DNA of 64,000 nt, from the NCBI GenBank assembly GCA_020632575.1, contig JACKFH010000004.1, positions 186,001 through 250,000 of the forward strand, read 5' to 3'. A program made the position numbers and the translations under genes. The stretch comes from Candidatus Omnitrophota bacterium. GTDB lineage: Bacteria; Hinthialibacterota; Hinthialibacteria; OLB16. Positions 17,515 through 26,339 of the stretch are shown piece after piece. The notes below the pieces were generated by a model. It saw only the letters and a program-made list of their open reading frames with translations, had not been told where the DNA came from and ran no database searches. Each line of letters opens with the position of its first letter. Position 1 is the stretch's first letter.

Positions 17515-17643
17515 TTAAAACTGAGCCATCACCGCGCCGATTTTCCAGACGGAAAGCGCAATTGCGAAGACGGCGGAAATGCCGAAGAAAAGGATCGCTC
17601 CTTTGTAGTCTTGTGGGTTAATGGGGGCTTTCGATCTCATCAT
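17515..17643 (-). CDS. Small single-span membrane protein, 42 aa
   Basis: A short minus-strand gene. A strong ribosome-binding site (AAAGGAGACC, six bases between GGAG and ATG) precedes two adjacent ATG codons. The product begins MMRSKAPINPQDYKG. One hydrophobic span follows (AILFFGISAVFAIALSVW), and the protein ends KIGAVMAQF. The positive N-terminus and short polar tail suggest an N-in inner-membrane peptide. Preserved frame, good start signal and a coherent transmembrane profile support it as real. Function is unknown. Upstream on the same strand a weaker frame ends at 17655, but I do not call it. Confidence 0.6.
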   Translation of the reverse strand: MMRSKAPINPQDYKGAILFFGISAVFAIALSVWKIGAVMAQF

Positions 17644-18143
17644 GTTGGTCTCCTTTACCTTGCCGATCCCGAGGGACCGTTCCGCACACTTTTAAGCATC
17701 GCTTGAATCATGCCAAATGCCCATTGAAGGACACCAGGAACCATTTTCCCTAATCTTTTCACCACTAATCGAGGCGAATTCGAGAGAATCTCATTTCTTT
17801 CCGAACGAATTGGGCCACTCAGAGCGACGTATACGGCCATTGAAGGTTCCGCCTCGGGGCGGGGACCTCTCATGTTGATATGAGGAATGCGCTTGGAATA
17901 TCGGTGGGATATAGGCTGGCGACACCCGCCTCCTCGTCGACCCTCCGAGGGAGGTCGACAAGGAAAGAAACACCCTGGAAAATTGCTTTGACATCGAGTT
18001 CCTCCTAGCGTGGATCTCGATTGGGTAACTGCCCCATCTGTCTGATATTTTCGTGGCGATAATACATCTATTAACTTTGTAAATCAAGATGTTTAAGATA
18101 AAAAACATAATGTGATGGTCAGTGGTAACGGAATAATCGAAAA
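17644..18143. other. 500-bp intergenic region
   Basis: Between the divergent 42-aa gene and the GT-C-like gene. It holds an imperfect hairpin at about 17936-17960 (GTCGACC ... GGTCGAC) and a TTGACA hexamer at about 17989. An AT-rich stretch (about 18045-18140) probably contains the promoter of the downstream gene. No convincing protein or RNA gene was seen. Confidence 0.5.
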
Positions 18144-19637
18144 ATGAGAGGAATGAGCCGCTTAGGCGTGAAGCCATTCGCCAAAGTGTCACCCCCCTTC
18201 GCCCTCCTTGTGTGCGGGTTCCTGTTGTCCAGGCTCTGGTTTTGGATTCAGGGACTGACTTTCAACGACAGCTGCCTTTATTGGTTTTACCAGTATCTCG
18301 ATGTCGACCTCCTCGAGAACGACCTCTTCGCTAGCCTGTGGCGCCTCCATGCCCAACCGCCCCTTCTCAACCTCTTGGCGGGCATTGGCCTGAAGATGAC
18401 GCTCCCACTCGGATGGTGGTTCTGGCGGATCGTCTATTGGGGGATGGGCCTTGCCCAAACCCTCCTGTTGTTCGATACGATGAAACGCCTCGGCGTCCAT
18501 GCCTGGCTCGCGGTCGCTCTGGTCGGCGCCTACATGATCAGTCCGGGGGTCCTCCTCTTCGAAAACTGGTTGTTCTATCCCTACCCCGCGGCGACTCTCT
18601 TGATCCTATCGACTTGGCTCCTGGTCAACTCTTCCGAAAACCTTCCGACTCGGGGTCTCTTTGTCTTCTTCCTGGTTTGCTCCTGTCTGCCGCTTCTACG
18701 CAGTCTCTTCCACCTTGTTTGGTTGCTGGGAGTCATTGCAATCCTCTGGTTCCTACGCCCCAAGGCATGGAAGCGGATTCTCCTTACGGCCGCCTTGCCA
18801 CTTCTACTTGTCACCGGCTGGTACGCGAAGAATCTGATCCTCTTTGACACCTTCTCCGGCAGCAGCTGGATGGGGATGAACTTCGCCCGCGCCACGGTCT
18901 TTAGGCTACCCGACCAGCAACGTGAGGAATGGATTAAGGAGGGTGTCCTTTCAAAGATCTCATCGGTTGGTCCTTTCAGCCCCGTCGAGCGTTACATGTC
19001 GTTGATTGCCATGCCCGACGCAACCGGATTTACCTGCCTCGATGAAACTCGCCGAGGCGGGTCGAGCCCGAATTACAACCACCTCTCCTACATCGAAGTC
19101 TCTAAGGAATATGAGCGCGATGCTTGGACTGTGGTTCGACGTAAACCTCTCTGGTGGTTGGGAAAGATAGCTCAAAACCTCCTCATCTTTTTCCGTCCTG
19201 TTCAGGAGTTCGGCCTTCGATCCGGAAACCAGAGTTCGATCGAGGGATGGGAATCCGTTTACGATCGGTGGGTGAATGGGCAAATTCGTCCCTCCGACAT
19301 CAACAAAGCGGTCGATGGTCGCCTGCCCGCGGTTTCGATGTGGCTCGCCCTTTGTTATCTCTGGGTGCTGATTTACCCCATGTCTCTCGCACTTGGCTTC
19401 TATTGGATCGGGACCGGACGAGGACGAGAGCGGCTTGCCAAAAACGCTCTCGTTATCGCGTTCATAATTTTCAACATTGTGTATCTGATGCTGATTGGAA
19501 ATATTTTCGAATATGGGGAAAACAACCGTTTCCGTTTCATGTCCGATCCGCTTGTTCTCATTCTCTCTTCGATTGCGCTGAATAACGGGTTTTCGCGAGT
19601 GAAGAACCGGATTGGCAAGAACGAGTCCAAGGGGTAA
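18144..19637 (+). CDS. Multi-pass membrane protein, GT-C-type glycosyltransferase-like
   Basis: 497 aa with about ten predicted hydrophobic spans and a periplasmic-looking soluble segment at about residues 255-330. The first external loop carries an acidic patch (YQYLDVDLLENDLF) followed by RLHAQPPLLNLL. This matches the architecture of dolichyl-phosphate-mannose and ArnT-like GT-C transferases, where a first-loop acidic motif precedes H..P.L. No characterised subfamily is recognised, so donor and acceptor are unknown. Alternative ATG starts lie at 18144 and 18153, with no strong ribosome-binding site. Neighbours give no pathway. Confidence is high for a membrane protein and moderate for glycosyltransferase. 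Confidence 0.6.
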   Translation: MRGMSRLGVKPFAKVSPPFALLVCGFLLSRLWFWIQGLTFNDSCLYWFYQYLDVDLLENDLFASLWRLHAQPPLLNLLAGIGLKMTLPLGWWFWRIVYWGMGLAQTLLLFDTMKRLGVHAWLAVALVGAYMISPGVLLFENWLFYPYPAATLLILSTWLLVNSSENLPTRGLFVFFLVCSCLPLLRSLFHLVWLLGVIAILWFLRPKAWKRILLTAALPLLLVTGWYAKNLILFDTFSGSSWMGMNFARATVFRLPDQQREEWIKEGVLSKISSVGPFSPVERYMSLIAMPDATGFTCLDETRRGGSSPNYNHLSYIEVSKEYERDAWTVVRRKPLWWLGKIAQNLLIFFRPVQEFGLRSGNQSSIEGWESVYDRWVNGQIRPSDINKAVDGRLPAVSMWLALCYLWVLIYPMSLALGFYWIGTGRGRERLAKNALVIAFIIFNIVYLMLIGNIFEYGENNRFRFMSDPLVLILSSIALNNGFSRVKNRIGKNESKG

Positions 19638-19713
19638 AAGAGTCTGTAGTCGTGGCGCTGCTTCGGGTCTATACTCCAACCCATGCAACCCTCGAAACGA
19701 AAGGAGGATGCCC

Positions 19714-19932
19714 ATGGGTGTCTTTGAAATGATCGCGGTGATCGTGATCGCGGGGATTATCTCCGAAATGTACAAGGCTCGTCTCGACACACGCGCCAAG
19801 ATCGAGGGCCAATCCGGTGAACTCAAGGAACTGATTCAAAAGATCGAATCGATCGAATCGAGACTCGGCTCCTTGGAGGAACTCACCCTCGAGCGTGAGA
19901 AAGAGCGCAGGTTCGACGATATCTCTCGCTAG
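19714..19932 (+). CDS. Small PspB-like membrane/coiled-coil protein
   Basis: 72 aa. The start ATG at 19714 lies six bases after a perfect AAAGGAGG; the in-frame ATG at 19708 is too close to it. An N-terminal hydrophobic span (MIAVIVIAGIISEMY) is followed by a charged helix predicted to be a coiled coil (ELKELIQKIESIESRLGSL) and a short acidic/basic tail. Size and order match phage-shock-protein B and related inner-membrane peptides. No pspA or pspC is nearby, so a stress role is only a suggestion. Confidence 0.6.
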   Translation: MGVFEMIAVIVIAGIISEMYKARLDTRAKIEGQSGELKELIQKIESIESRLGSLEELTLEREKERRFDDISR

Positions 19933-19948
19933 GTCCCAATCGATTCTT

Positions 19949-20995
19949 TCATCCACCGTTTGTGTTTGCTTTTTCGTGATCGAGGAGCCACTGTTTCCTG
20001 GCTATCCCTCCGGCATACCCACCCAGCCCCCCATCCAATTGAATCACCCGGTGACATGGAATCACAATGGCCAACTGGTTGGACCCATTGGCGCGAGCGA
20101 CAGCCCTCACCGCGCTTGGCCTGCCTAGCGCCTTGGCGATTTCCGAATAGGACCGCGTGCTTCCGGGAGGGATCTGTTGAAGGATTTCCCAAACGGATTT
20201 CTGGAAGGGCGATCCGTGCATGGCGATTGGCGTTTTGAATTCGAAGGAATTCCCTTTGAAGTAATCTGAGAGTTCCTCCGAGATTCTCGCAATCGGGTCC
20301 GTGCTCCCTGGGACGATTGTCTTTCGCAGCCTTTGTCGCAGGCGTTCCACCTCCCGCTCCAATCCCCGCCGATCAACGAATTCCAAAAGATGGAGATGAG
20401 TCTCATCCGCCAACGCGAGCATCGGCCCCAACCGTGTGTCGATCCACGTTGCGCTCAGTGGCTGGCCAGCCGACTTTGAGGGGGCCGATCCCAGGATGTT
20501 CGAGAATGCATCACGAAAACCGCTCCCCGATTCATATCCCATGTCAATCTGCGCTTCGATCACCTTATCCCCCGAGCGAATCCGCGCTATGGCCATTCCC
20601 ATCCGGCGGGATCGTGCGTACTCCACAAAGGTCATCCCGAAACGTTTCTTGAACTGGCGGCGAACGGTCGAGGGATCGACTCCCATTTCCTGAAAGTCCC
20701 GCTCTTTCCACCGTCTCTCCGGATCTTCCTCGACCGCGTCGACCAAACTCCGAACCAATTCAGTCTCCCCATCGGGGAGGTCGAGCGGACGGCACCTTTT
20801 GCAGGGGCGATAAGAAGCGAGCAGGGCGCTCCTCGCATCATTGAAAAACTCGCAATTGTCCAATTTTGGTTTTCTCGCCGGGCAAGTCGGACGGCAGAAG
20901 ACCCCCGTGGTTTTAACCCCAACAAAGAAGACGCCTTCATAGTCGCGATCTTTTCGCACAAAGGCTTCGTAGTAGGTCTCGCTAGTTGCTTTCAC
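19949..20995 (-). CDS. ada: Ada: bifunctional AraC-type regulator and methylated-DNA-cysteine methyltransferase
   Basis: 348 aa, the usual full length. It repairs O6-alkylguanine and methylphosphotriesters, and activates the adaptive response. The N-terminal Ada zinc domain has FCRPTCPARKP and YRPCKRCRP, including the phosphotriester-accepting cysteine. An AraC-type helix-turn-helix follows (residues about 85-175: DPSTVRRQFKKRFGMTFVEY). The C-terminal methyltransferase domain carries the acceptor PCHRVI and the upstream RAVARANG motif. All key residues are present. It is transcribed divergently from the secreted protease, with which it shares a 237-bp intergenic region. The gene ends 16 bp from the PspB-like gene, tail to tail. 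Confidence 0.95.
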   Translation of the reverse strand: MKATSETYYEAFVRKDRDYEGVFFVGVKTTGVFCRPTCPARKPKLDNCEFFNDARSALLASYRPCKRCRPLDLPDGETELVRSLVDAVEEDPERRWKERDFQEMGVDPSTVRRQFKKRFGMTFVEYARSRRMGMAIARIRSGDKVIEAQIDMGYESGSGFRDAFSNILGSAPSKSAGQPLSATWIDTRLGPMLALADETHLHLLEFVDRRGLEREVERLRQRLRKTIVPGSTDPIARISEELSDYFKGNSFEFKTPIAMHGSPFQKSVWEILQQIPPGSTRSYSEIAKALGRPSAVRAVARANGSNQLAIVIPCHRVIQLDGGLGGYAGGIARKQWLLDHEKANTNGG

Positions 20996-21089
20996 GTCTC
21001 ATACTCCAATTCCCTTAGTTTGGGACCGTAAGATAGCCGAAATCAAATCCCTCGCCGCCGATTTTCGGGCGCCGTTTTTCTGTTTTTTA

Positions 21090-21171
21090 GGACAAAATCT
21101 CTTGCCCGACTGCCTTGTCCAAATTTCAGTCCAAATTTCTGGTTGAAGAAATCGATGACTTCGCTTAGATT
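21090..21171 (+). promoter_or_regulatory. Promoter region with 12-bp tandem repeats upstream of the protease gene
   Basis: Two adjacent 12-mers, GTCCAAATTTCA (21117-21128) and GTCCAAATTTCT (21129-21140), form a tandem direct repeat. A related GGACAAAATCTC lies at 21090-21101. Three bases after the tandem comes TTGAAG (21143-21148), then 17 bp and TAGATT (21166-21171). This is a candidate sigma-70 promoter with an activator-like site abutting the -35. A similar arrangement precedes the symporter gene at 24263-24319. Confidence 0.5.
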
Positions 21172-21232
21172 GGAAGGCCGCAAGCGCCGTCATCGCTCAA
21201 AATTCAAGATAATGATAAAGGATAACCGCACC

Positions 21233-24222
21233 ATGACTCGGTCCCGAGCACTCGCCACTCTCTGCCTTTCCCTGTTCTTTCTTTCCCTCCTTTCGCCAAA
21301 GGTTTCATGGGGGGTGCACGCTCCAGAATCCAAGAGACACGCCTTTCTCAACCAAGGGTTCGGACCCTCCCCTCTCGGGGCGGTTCAAAAATCATTCAAC
21401 TCCAACATCTCCGCCGAGGTGCAAGCCGACTTGGACCGTCTTCTGGCTCAAAAGAGCAACCAGGCCCTTTCTTACACCCTGAGTTCCAAATCGGGTCTCG
21501 CCCATTCGGTCGCTCATCTCAAGATGAAAGTCCCGGGGGCCAATCTCGAGGGAAAGGCGAGGGCATTCCTGGAGGATTATTCGGGATTGTTCCTCAAGGG
21601 CCAGTCCTCGGAAAACCTTGTTTTTGAGAAAATCCGGGAGGATCACTTCGGGTCCAAGCATGTCGATTTCCTGCAATACCACCAGGGACTTCGAGTCTAT
21701 GGGGCGGGTGTCACCGTTCACTTCGATCCCGACGACAACCTGGTCATGGTCAATGGCGAGTTCAGCCCGGATATTGCCATCAAAGCCTCGGATGCCAAAG
21801 CGGCGCCACTATCCGAGGAAGAGGCTCTTCAAAAGGCCCTGCGACGACTTGGTCCGTTCCCGTGGAGGCCGGTCGAGTCGGGGGAATTGGTCGTTTACTC
21901 CAAGTACCCCAGCAAGGGTGGGAACTACCTGGCTTACCGTTATGAACTCTTAGGCAATGGCATCGGGTCGCACCATATCCTCTTTGTCGATGCGGCGGAT
22001 GGAGGCGTGCTCGCCTTTTTCCCAACCGCCACCTATTTCGATGGAACCGCCACGGTCTATGACCCCAACCCCGCTCAATCCGGGTTGGTGCAGCGAACGA
22101 TCACCGATCTCGATGACTCTGGTCTCCTGAGAGGCCCCCTCAATGTGGTGGTGGATGAGGAAAACCCGCGTGTTCAATCGGCGAATCGAAACTTCAATTT
22201 GGACCCCGGCGGAGAACAGTTCAATCAGACCTCTGTCTACTATTACCTCACCGAAACCCGGAAGAAGATGCGCTCGCTCGGATTTGACGACACCTCCGCC
22301 GGCGTCTTGCCGGTGGTCACCAACGCAAAGGACCAACAAACCGGTGGCGAGTTCAACAATGCTTTCTTCACTCCGCTCTCCAAGGGATTCGTATTCGGAA
22401 ACGGTGATGGCAATGTCTTCCAAAATCTCTCCCGAGATTTCGATGTGGCCACGCATGAGTTCGGACACTTCTTCGATGATTTTCTAATCAACACCGAATC
22501 GACCGCTCCTCACACCCCTCGTCGGGCATGGGGGGAGGCGGCGGGGGACACCTTGGCAGCGCTTGTCCATGGCGATCCGAATGTGGGCGAGTCCACCATT
22601 CCCGGGAAATCTTTCCTCAGAACGGTCGACAACACCAAGCGCTTCCCCAACGATCTGATGAATGAGGAGCACTTGGACGGCGAAATCTTTGGAGGATCCA
22701 ATTGGGACTTCATGGAACTCACTGGGGGAGGCTCGGCCACCCAATCGGCCCGTGATGAGATGGCCCGAGTCATGATGGCGGGGATTCCCCATATTCCCCC
22801 CGCCAATGTTCAATTCAGCGACATCCTCTCGGCCTTCGTCCAAGGCGATATGAATCGAGGCGGCGCCAATGTCAATAATCTTCGGACCGCCTACAACATG
22901 CACGGGATCACCGAGGGCGGCATCCAAAAAATGCTCAAGGAGAAAATCGACACCGAAGAGGCCCCGCCCTCCAACCCCAAGCAATCGACCGGCTACCAGG
23001 AGATCTACGATGGCGTCCCGGTGACAGGCACTCTTTTTGAGGGATTTTACGCCGATTTTTATATACGAATTCCAGCCGGGACTACCAAACTCACCGCCCA
23101 GACATTTGTCCCGGGTTTCTTTCAGCAGGGGGATGTCGTGCTCTATGTGGCGCCCTCCACCTTCACGGGACCGGGAGAGGTCCTCTTTTCCGATTCGGAT
23201 TACATTCCGGAAACGATCGAGGTTCCCAATCCGCTCGCCCGCGATTCGGTCTGGCTGATCGAGGTCGCCGATTTTATCGATGGCTTCTATTCGGAGGTCG
23301 GGCTCATTGTGACGCTCGAGGGGGCGGGAGGTCAGATCACACAGATCTTTCTGAACACTCCGATTAATGGACGGATCGATCCCGCCGACGAACAGGACAT
23401 CTATTACTTCCAGGGGACCGCCAACCAGATCGTGGACATATCGGTCACGAAGCGGGGCGACAACACTCTCGATCCATTGGTTGCTCTGGGGAATTCGTTT
23501 GGCAACCTATTGGCTTATGACGACGACAACGGCGGTGACAACAATGCCCGCATTTCCGGCTTCACTCTCCCCGCGAATGACAACTACCTGATCGATGTTC
23601 AATCCGCCTTTACCGATTTTGGGCCCACCAGCCTCGGCGACTACACGCTCCTTGTCTCGACTGGAGTGGCCCCCGGTCCGACACCGACTCCCATCCCGAC
23701 CGTTGTGCCCGGCAACGCCATCCCCATCGCCGATGGCGTCCCGGTGACCGGATCCATCGCCGCCAGCAATCCCCAAGCCGGGGCGATCTCACAGAGCAAC
23801 GCTTACGTCATCACTGTCCCCGAGGGGGCCGAGGAATTGGTGATCGAAACAGGAGAAGACCCATCTCCCGCGGGATCTTTGATCTTGCAGGTGCGCAAGA
23901 ACCAACCGGTTGGGAACACTCTGGACGATTATGTTGGACTCGGGAGTCGAAAGAGCACGGTTATTGTCACTCCAGACAGTCGGGTTCCGCTCACCGCCGC
24001 CAGCTATTTCATCCTGATCTTCAACCGGAGTACGAGCCCCGTGAATTTCCAACTTGTCGCGCGCATAGGGAGGGATGGCGGCGGAGGGATGAGCGGACAA
24101 TTCGACGCGGACTCAATGGTGTGATCGATGCGGTGGACCTGATCGCTTTTGTGAAGGGGCAACCCACCGATCTGAATCAGCTCTTCGCCATTGCCTCGGT
24201 CTGGATGGAGAATGTTCCGTAA
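21233..24222 (+). CDS. Secreted gluzincin metalloprotease with PPC domains; C-terminal half-dockerin displaced by a frameshift
   Basis: The uninterrupted frame stops at 24124. ATG 21233 is chosen because it starts a clean signal peptide (MTRSRALATLCLSLFFLSLL) after AAAGGATAA. A fungalysin/thermolysin-type propeptide follows (about residues 60-270: HVDFLQYHQGLRVYGAGVTV). The zinc site is ATHEFGHFFDD (HExxH), with WGEAAGDTL supplying the third ligand. Two prepeptidase C-terminal beta domains follow (about 600-900; DDDNGGDNNARISGFTL). A single missing base near 24108 shifts the frame. Downstream, the other frame reads LNGVIDAVDLIAFVKGQ to a stop at 24222, which is a half-dockerin expected to anchor or sort the protein. 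The gap may be a sequencing error or a real truncation. Confidence 0.85.
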
Positions 24223-24262
24223 CGAGGGTTGACTCGTAGTCCTTTTTTTCAGGACGCTCGCG

Positions 24263-24319
24263 CAGTCAAAATCTCAGTCAAAATCTGACATGGACAAAAG
24301 CACGATTCCCGGATAGCCT
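24263..24319 (+). promoter_or_regulatory. Promoter region with perfect 12-bp tandem repeat upstream of the symporter gene
   Basis: CAGTCAAAATCT occurs twice without spacing (24263-24274 and 24275-24286). Four bases later comes TGGACA (24291-24296), 17 bp, then TAGCCT (24314-24319). The repeat differs from the one upstream of the protease at two of 13 positions, and it has the same place relative to the -35. A preceding TTTTTTTCAGGAC also resembles TTTTTTAGGAC at the other site. Confidence 0.5.
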
Positions 24320-24373
24320 CAACGACCCTTGGCGGGTAATTGTGATGCTTTGTTTTGGGAGATTGTGGAATCG

Positions 24374-26338
24374 ATGAACGAACCGACCGAGTTTCTATAC
24401 GGACTCACTTTCGCGGATTTTGTTGTCTTGCTCGTTTACCTTGTCGGCGTAACCGCTATCGGCGTCTACACCCTGATCCGTGTCAAGGACATGGAAGACT
24501 ATTTCATGGGCGGCCGCCGGTTCGGAAAAGTCTTCATGATGTTCTTCGCCTTCGGTTCGGGAACCAGCAGCGAACAGGCTGTCTCAGTCGTTGCAAAGAC
24601 CTGGAGAGTGGGGTTGGCGGGTATCTGGTACCAATTCCTCTGGCTCTTCTCGACGCCTTTTTACTGGATTCTGGCGCCTCTATTCCGACGTATGCGCGCC
24701 TTGACCACCGCCGACTTTTTCGAAAAGCGTTTTAACTCGAGTGTCGCAACCTTGTATTGTTTTGTGGGCATCTGGATGTCCATCACCATGATCGGCGCCA
24801 CGGTGTACGGCTCCGGGAAGATGGTCAGCGGACTAACCGGGAATCAGCTCCCCTACGAATACGCGGTCTACGCCATGACCCTGATGTTTCTCCTCTACGG
24901 CGTCGCGGGAGGCCTCGGCGCCGCGGTGGTGACCGACTTTATTCAGGGCGTCTTGACCATCGCCTTCTCTTTCATGCTCCTTCCCTTCGCCATTTCCAAG
25001 GCGGGAGGGTTTGCCGGGCTCCATGCGAACATGCCGGAGCCTCCGATTCGCGAAAACATGTTCGACATGGTCGCCTCGACCGAACTGGCGACGAAGCTCG
25101 GGGCCGAGCCGATCACCATGTTTTACATTGTCATGCTCTCATTCAACGCCATGATGAGCATCGTGGTCCAACCGCATATCATGGGGGTTTGCGCGGCGGG
25201 AAAAACCGAGATGGAGGGTCGCGTCGGTTTCTGTTTCGGGAATTTCATCAAACGGTTTTGCACGATCGCTTGGACCTTCATCGGTCTCGCCTGTGTGGTC
25301 ATCTATCTCACCCCGGAACGAGACCAACATTATGAAGAGGTCGCTCGAATCGTCTCCACCACACCGGCCACCGTCCAGGCGGAAGCCTCCGTATTGGAGA
25401 GGTTTCAGGCCGATCCGGAAAACCAGCATCAACTTGCTCACGCTTTGGACGCGACTCGAGCGATGCGCGAGGGCGGCGCCAACGAAGAGTCTGTCTATCA
25501 AGAAGCCTACGGGGCGGTGGACCGTGATTTCGCCGACCGGGTTTTTGGCTTGGCCGCGCATGACATCCTCCCCGGGATTTCTCCCGGCCTGATTGGGCTC
25601 TTACTTGCGGCGCTTCTCGCGGCGGTGATGAGCACTTGTGACGCTCAAATGATGGTGGCCTCCGGACTTTTTACCGAAAACATCTATCGTCGATTCATGA
25701 TCCGGAACCGAACCCAGAAACACTACGTTCAGGTCGGACGTCTCGCGGGCATCGTTATCGTAATCGCCTCGTTGATGCTCAACAAATACTTCAAGGATGC
25801 GGTTCACGCTCTCGAATTCTTCTGGAAGAACGCAGCCGTCATGGGGGTGGCCTGGTGGCTCGGCATGTTCTGGCGCGGATACACCTCGGCCGGCGCCTGG
25901 TCGAGCACCGTTCTTGGCTATGTTCTCATCTGGATGACCGAACAATCCTGGTTTCTCGGGACTTTCCCCGGGCTTGCCGCGGATCCGGAGGCGGCCGCTC
26001 TGAGGATTTCATTCCCGATTCAAATCCTCATCTACCTTTCGATCCCAGCTGTTGTGGGAATCGTTGTCAGCCTTTTCACTCGACGAACCGACAAACAACG
26101 CCTGGATGAATTCTACCTCTGCTTGAGGACGCCGGTGCGCCCCGGAGAGAAGACCATTGCCCCCTGCACGTTGCCCGAAAATCCTCTGCCGCCGGAGACC
26201 GGCAAGCTGATCAATCACCCCGACATCGAAATTCCTCGCCCGAGCAAGGTGGGGATGATCGGATTCGCCGGCGCTTGGTGCATGGTGGCCTTCATCATCT
26301 ACTTCACCAAGTTCTTGGCCTCTTACGGGGCGCCGTAA
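24374..26338 (+). CDS. Sodium:solute symporter (SSS family)
   Basis: 654 aa from ATG 24374; a TTG at 24329 would add 15 residues without a better site. About 13 hydrophobic spans are visible. The N-terminus has the SSS signature: DYFMGGRRFGKVFMMFFAFGS, then ADFFEKRFNS. The MSTCDAQMMVASGLFTENIYRRF segment is also typical, with the Na+-site serine/alanine region. A soluble loop of about 100 residues (around 310-400) interrupts the central spans, as seen in large SSS members of environmental bacteria. The substrate (sugar, amino acid or organic acid) is not deducible. The 3' end overlaps the convergent adhesin gene by 16 bp. Confidence 0.9.
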   Translation: MNEPTEFLYGLTFADFVVLLVYLVGVTAIGVYTLIRVKDMEDYFMGGRRFGKVFMMFFAFGSGTSSEQAVSVVAKTWRVGLAGIWYQFLWLFSTPFYWILAPLFRRMRALTTADFFEKRFNSSVATLYCFVGIWMSITMIGATVYGSGKMVSGLTGNQLPYEYAVYAMTLMFLLYGVAGGLGAAVVTDFIQGVLTIAFSFMLLPFAISKAGGFAGLHANMPEPPIRENMFDMVASTELATKLGAEPITMFYIVMLSFNAMMSIVVQPHIMGVCAAGKTEMEGRVGFCFGNFIKRFCTIAWTFIGLACVVIYLTPERDQHYEEVARIVSTTPATVQAEASVLERFQADPENQHQLAHALDATRAMREGGANEESVYQEAYGAVDRDFADRVFGLAAHDILPGISPGLIGLLLAALLAAVMSTCDAQMMVASGLFTENIYRRFMIRNRTQKHYVQVGRLAGIVIVIASLMLNKYFKDAVHALEFFWKNAAVMGVAWWLGMFWRGYTSAGAWSSTVLGYVLIWMTEQSWFLGTFPGLAADPEAAALRISFPIQILIYLSIPAVVGIVVSLFTRRTDKQRLDEFYLCLRTPVRPGEKTIAPCTLPENPLPPETGKLINHPDIEIPRPSKVGMIGFAGAWCMVAFIIYFTKFLASYGAP

Positions 26339-26339
26339 G
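26322..26339. other. Palindrome holding both stop codons of two convergent genes
   Basis: CTTACGG (26322-26328), loop GGCG, CCGTAAG (26333-26339). The stop TAA of the symporter (26336-26338) and the stop of the minus-strand adhesin gene (26323-26325) lie in opposite arms. Both proteins therefore end Tyr-Gly-Ala-Pro. The hairpin may act as a shared, weak bidirectional terminator. Confidence 0.7.

Noticed and set aside
17655..17873. Minus-strand frame of 72 aa ending just upstream of the 42-aa gene
   Set aside because: No convincing ribosome-binding site or coherent domain, although its stop lies 11 bases before the small gene's ATG; kept as possible but unsupported.
24122..24124. TGA in the protease gene as selenocysteine
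   Set aside because: The downstream in-frame sequence is meaningless, whereas a one-base shift gives a half-dockerin; no SECIS-like hairpin was identified.
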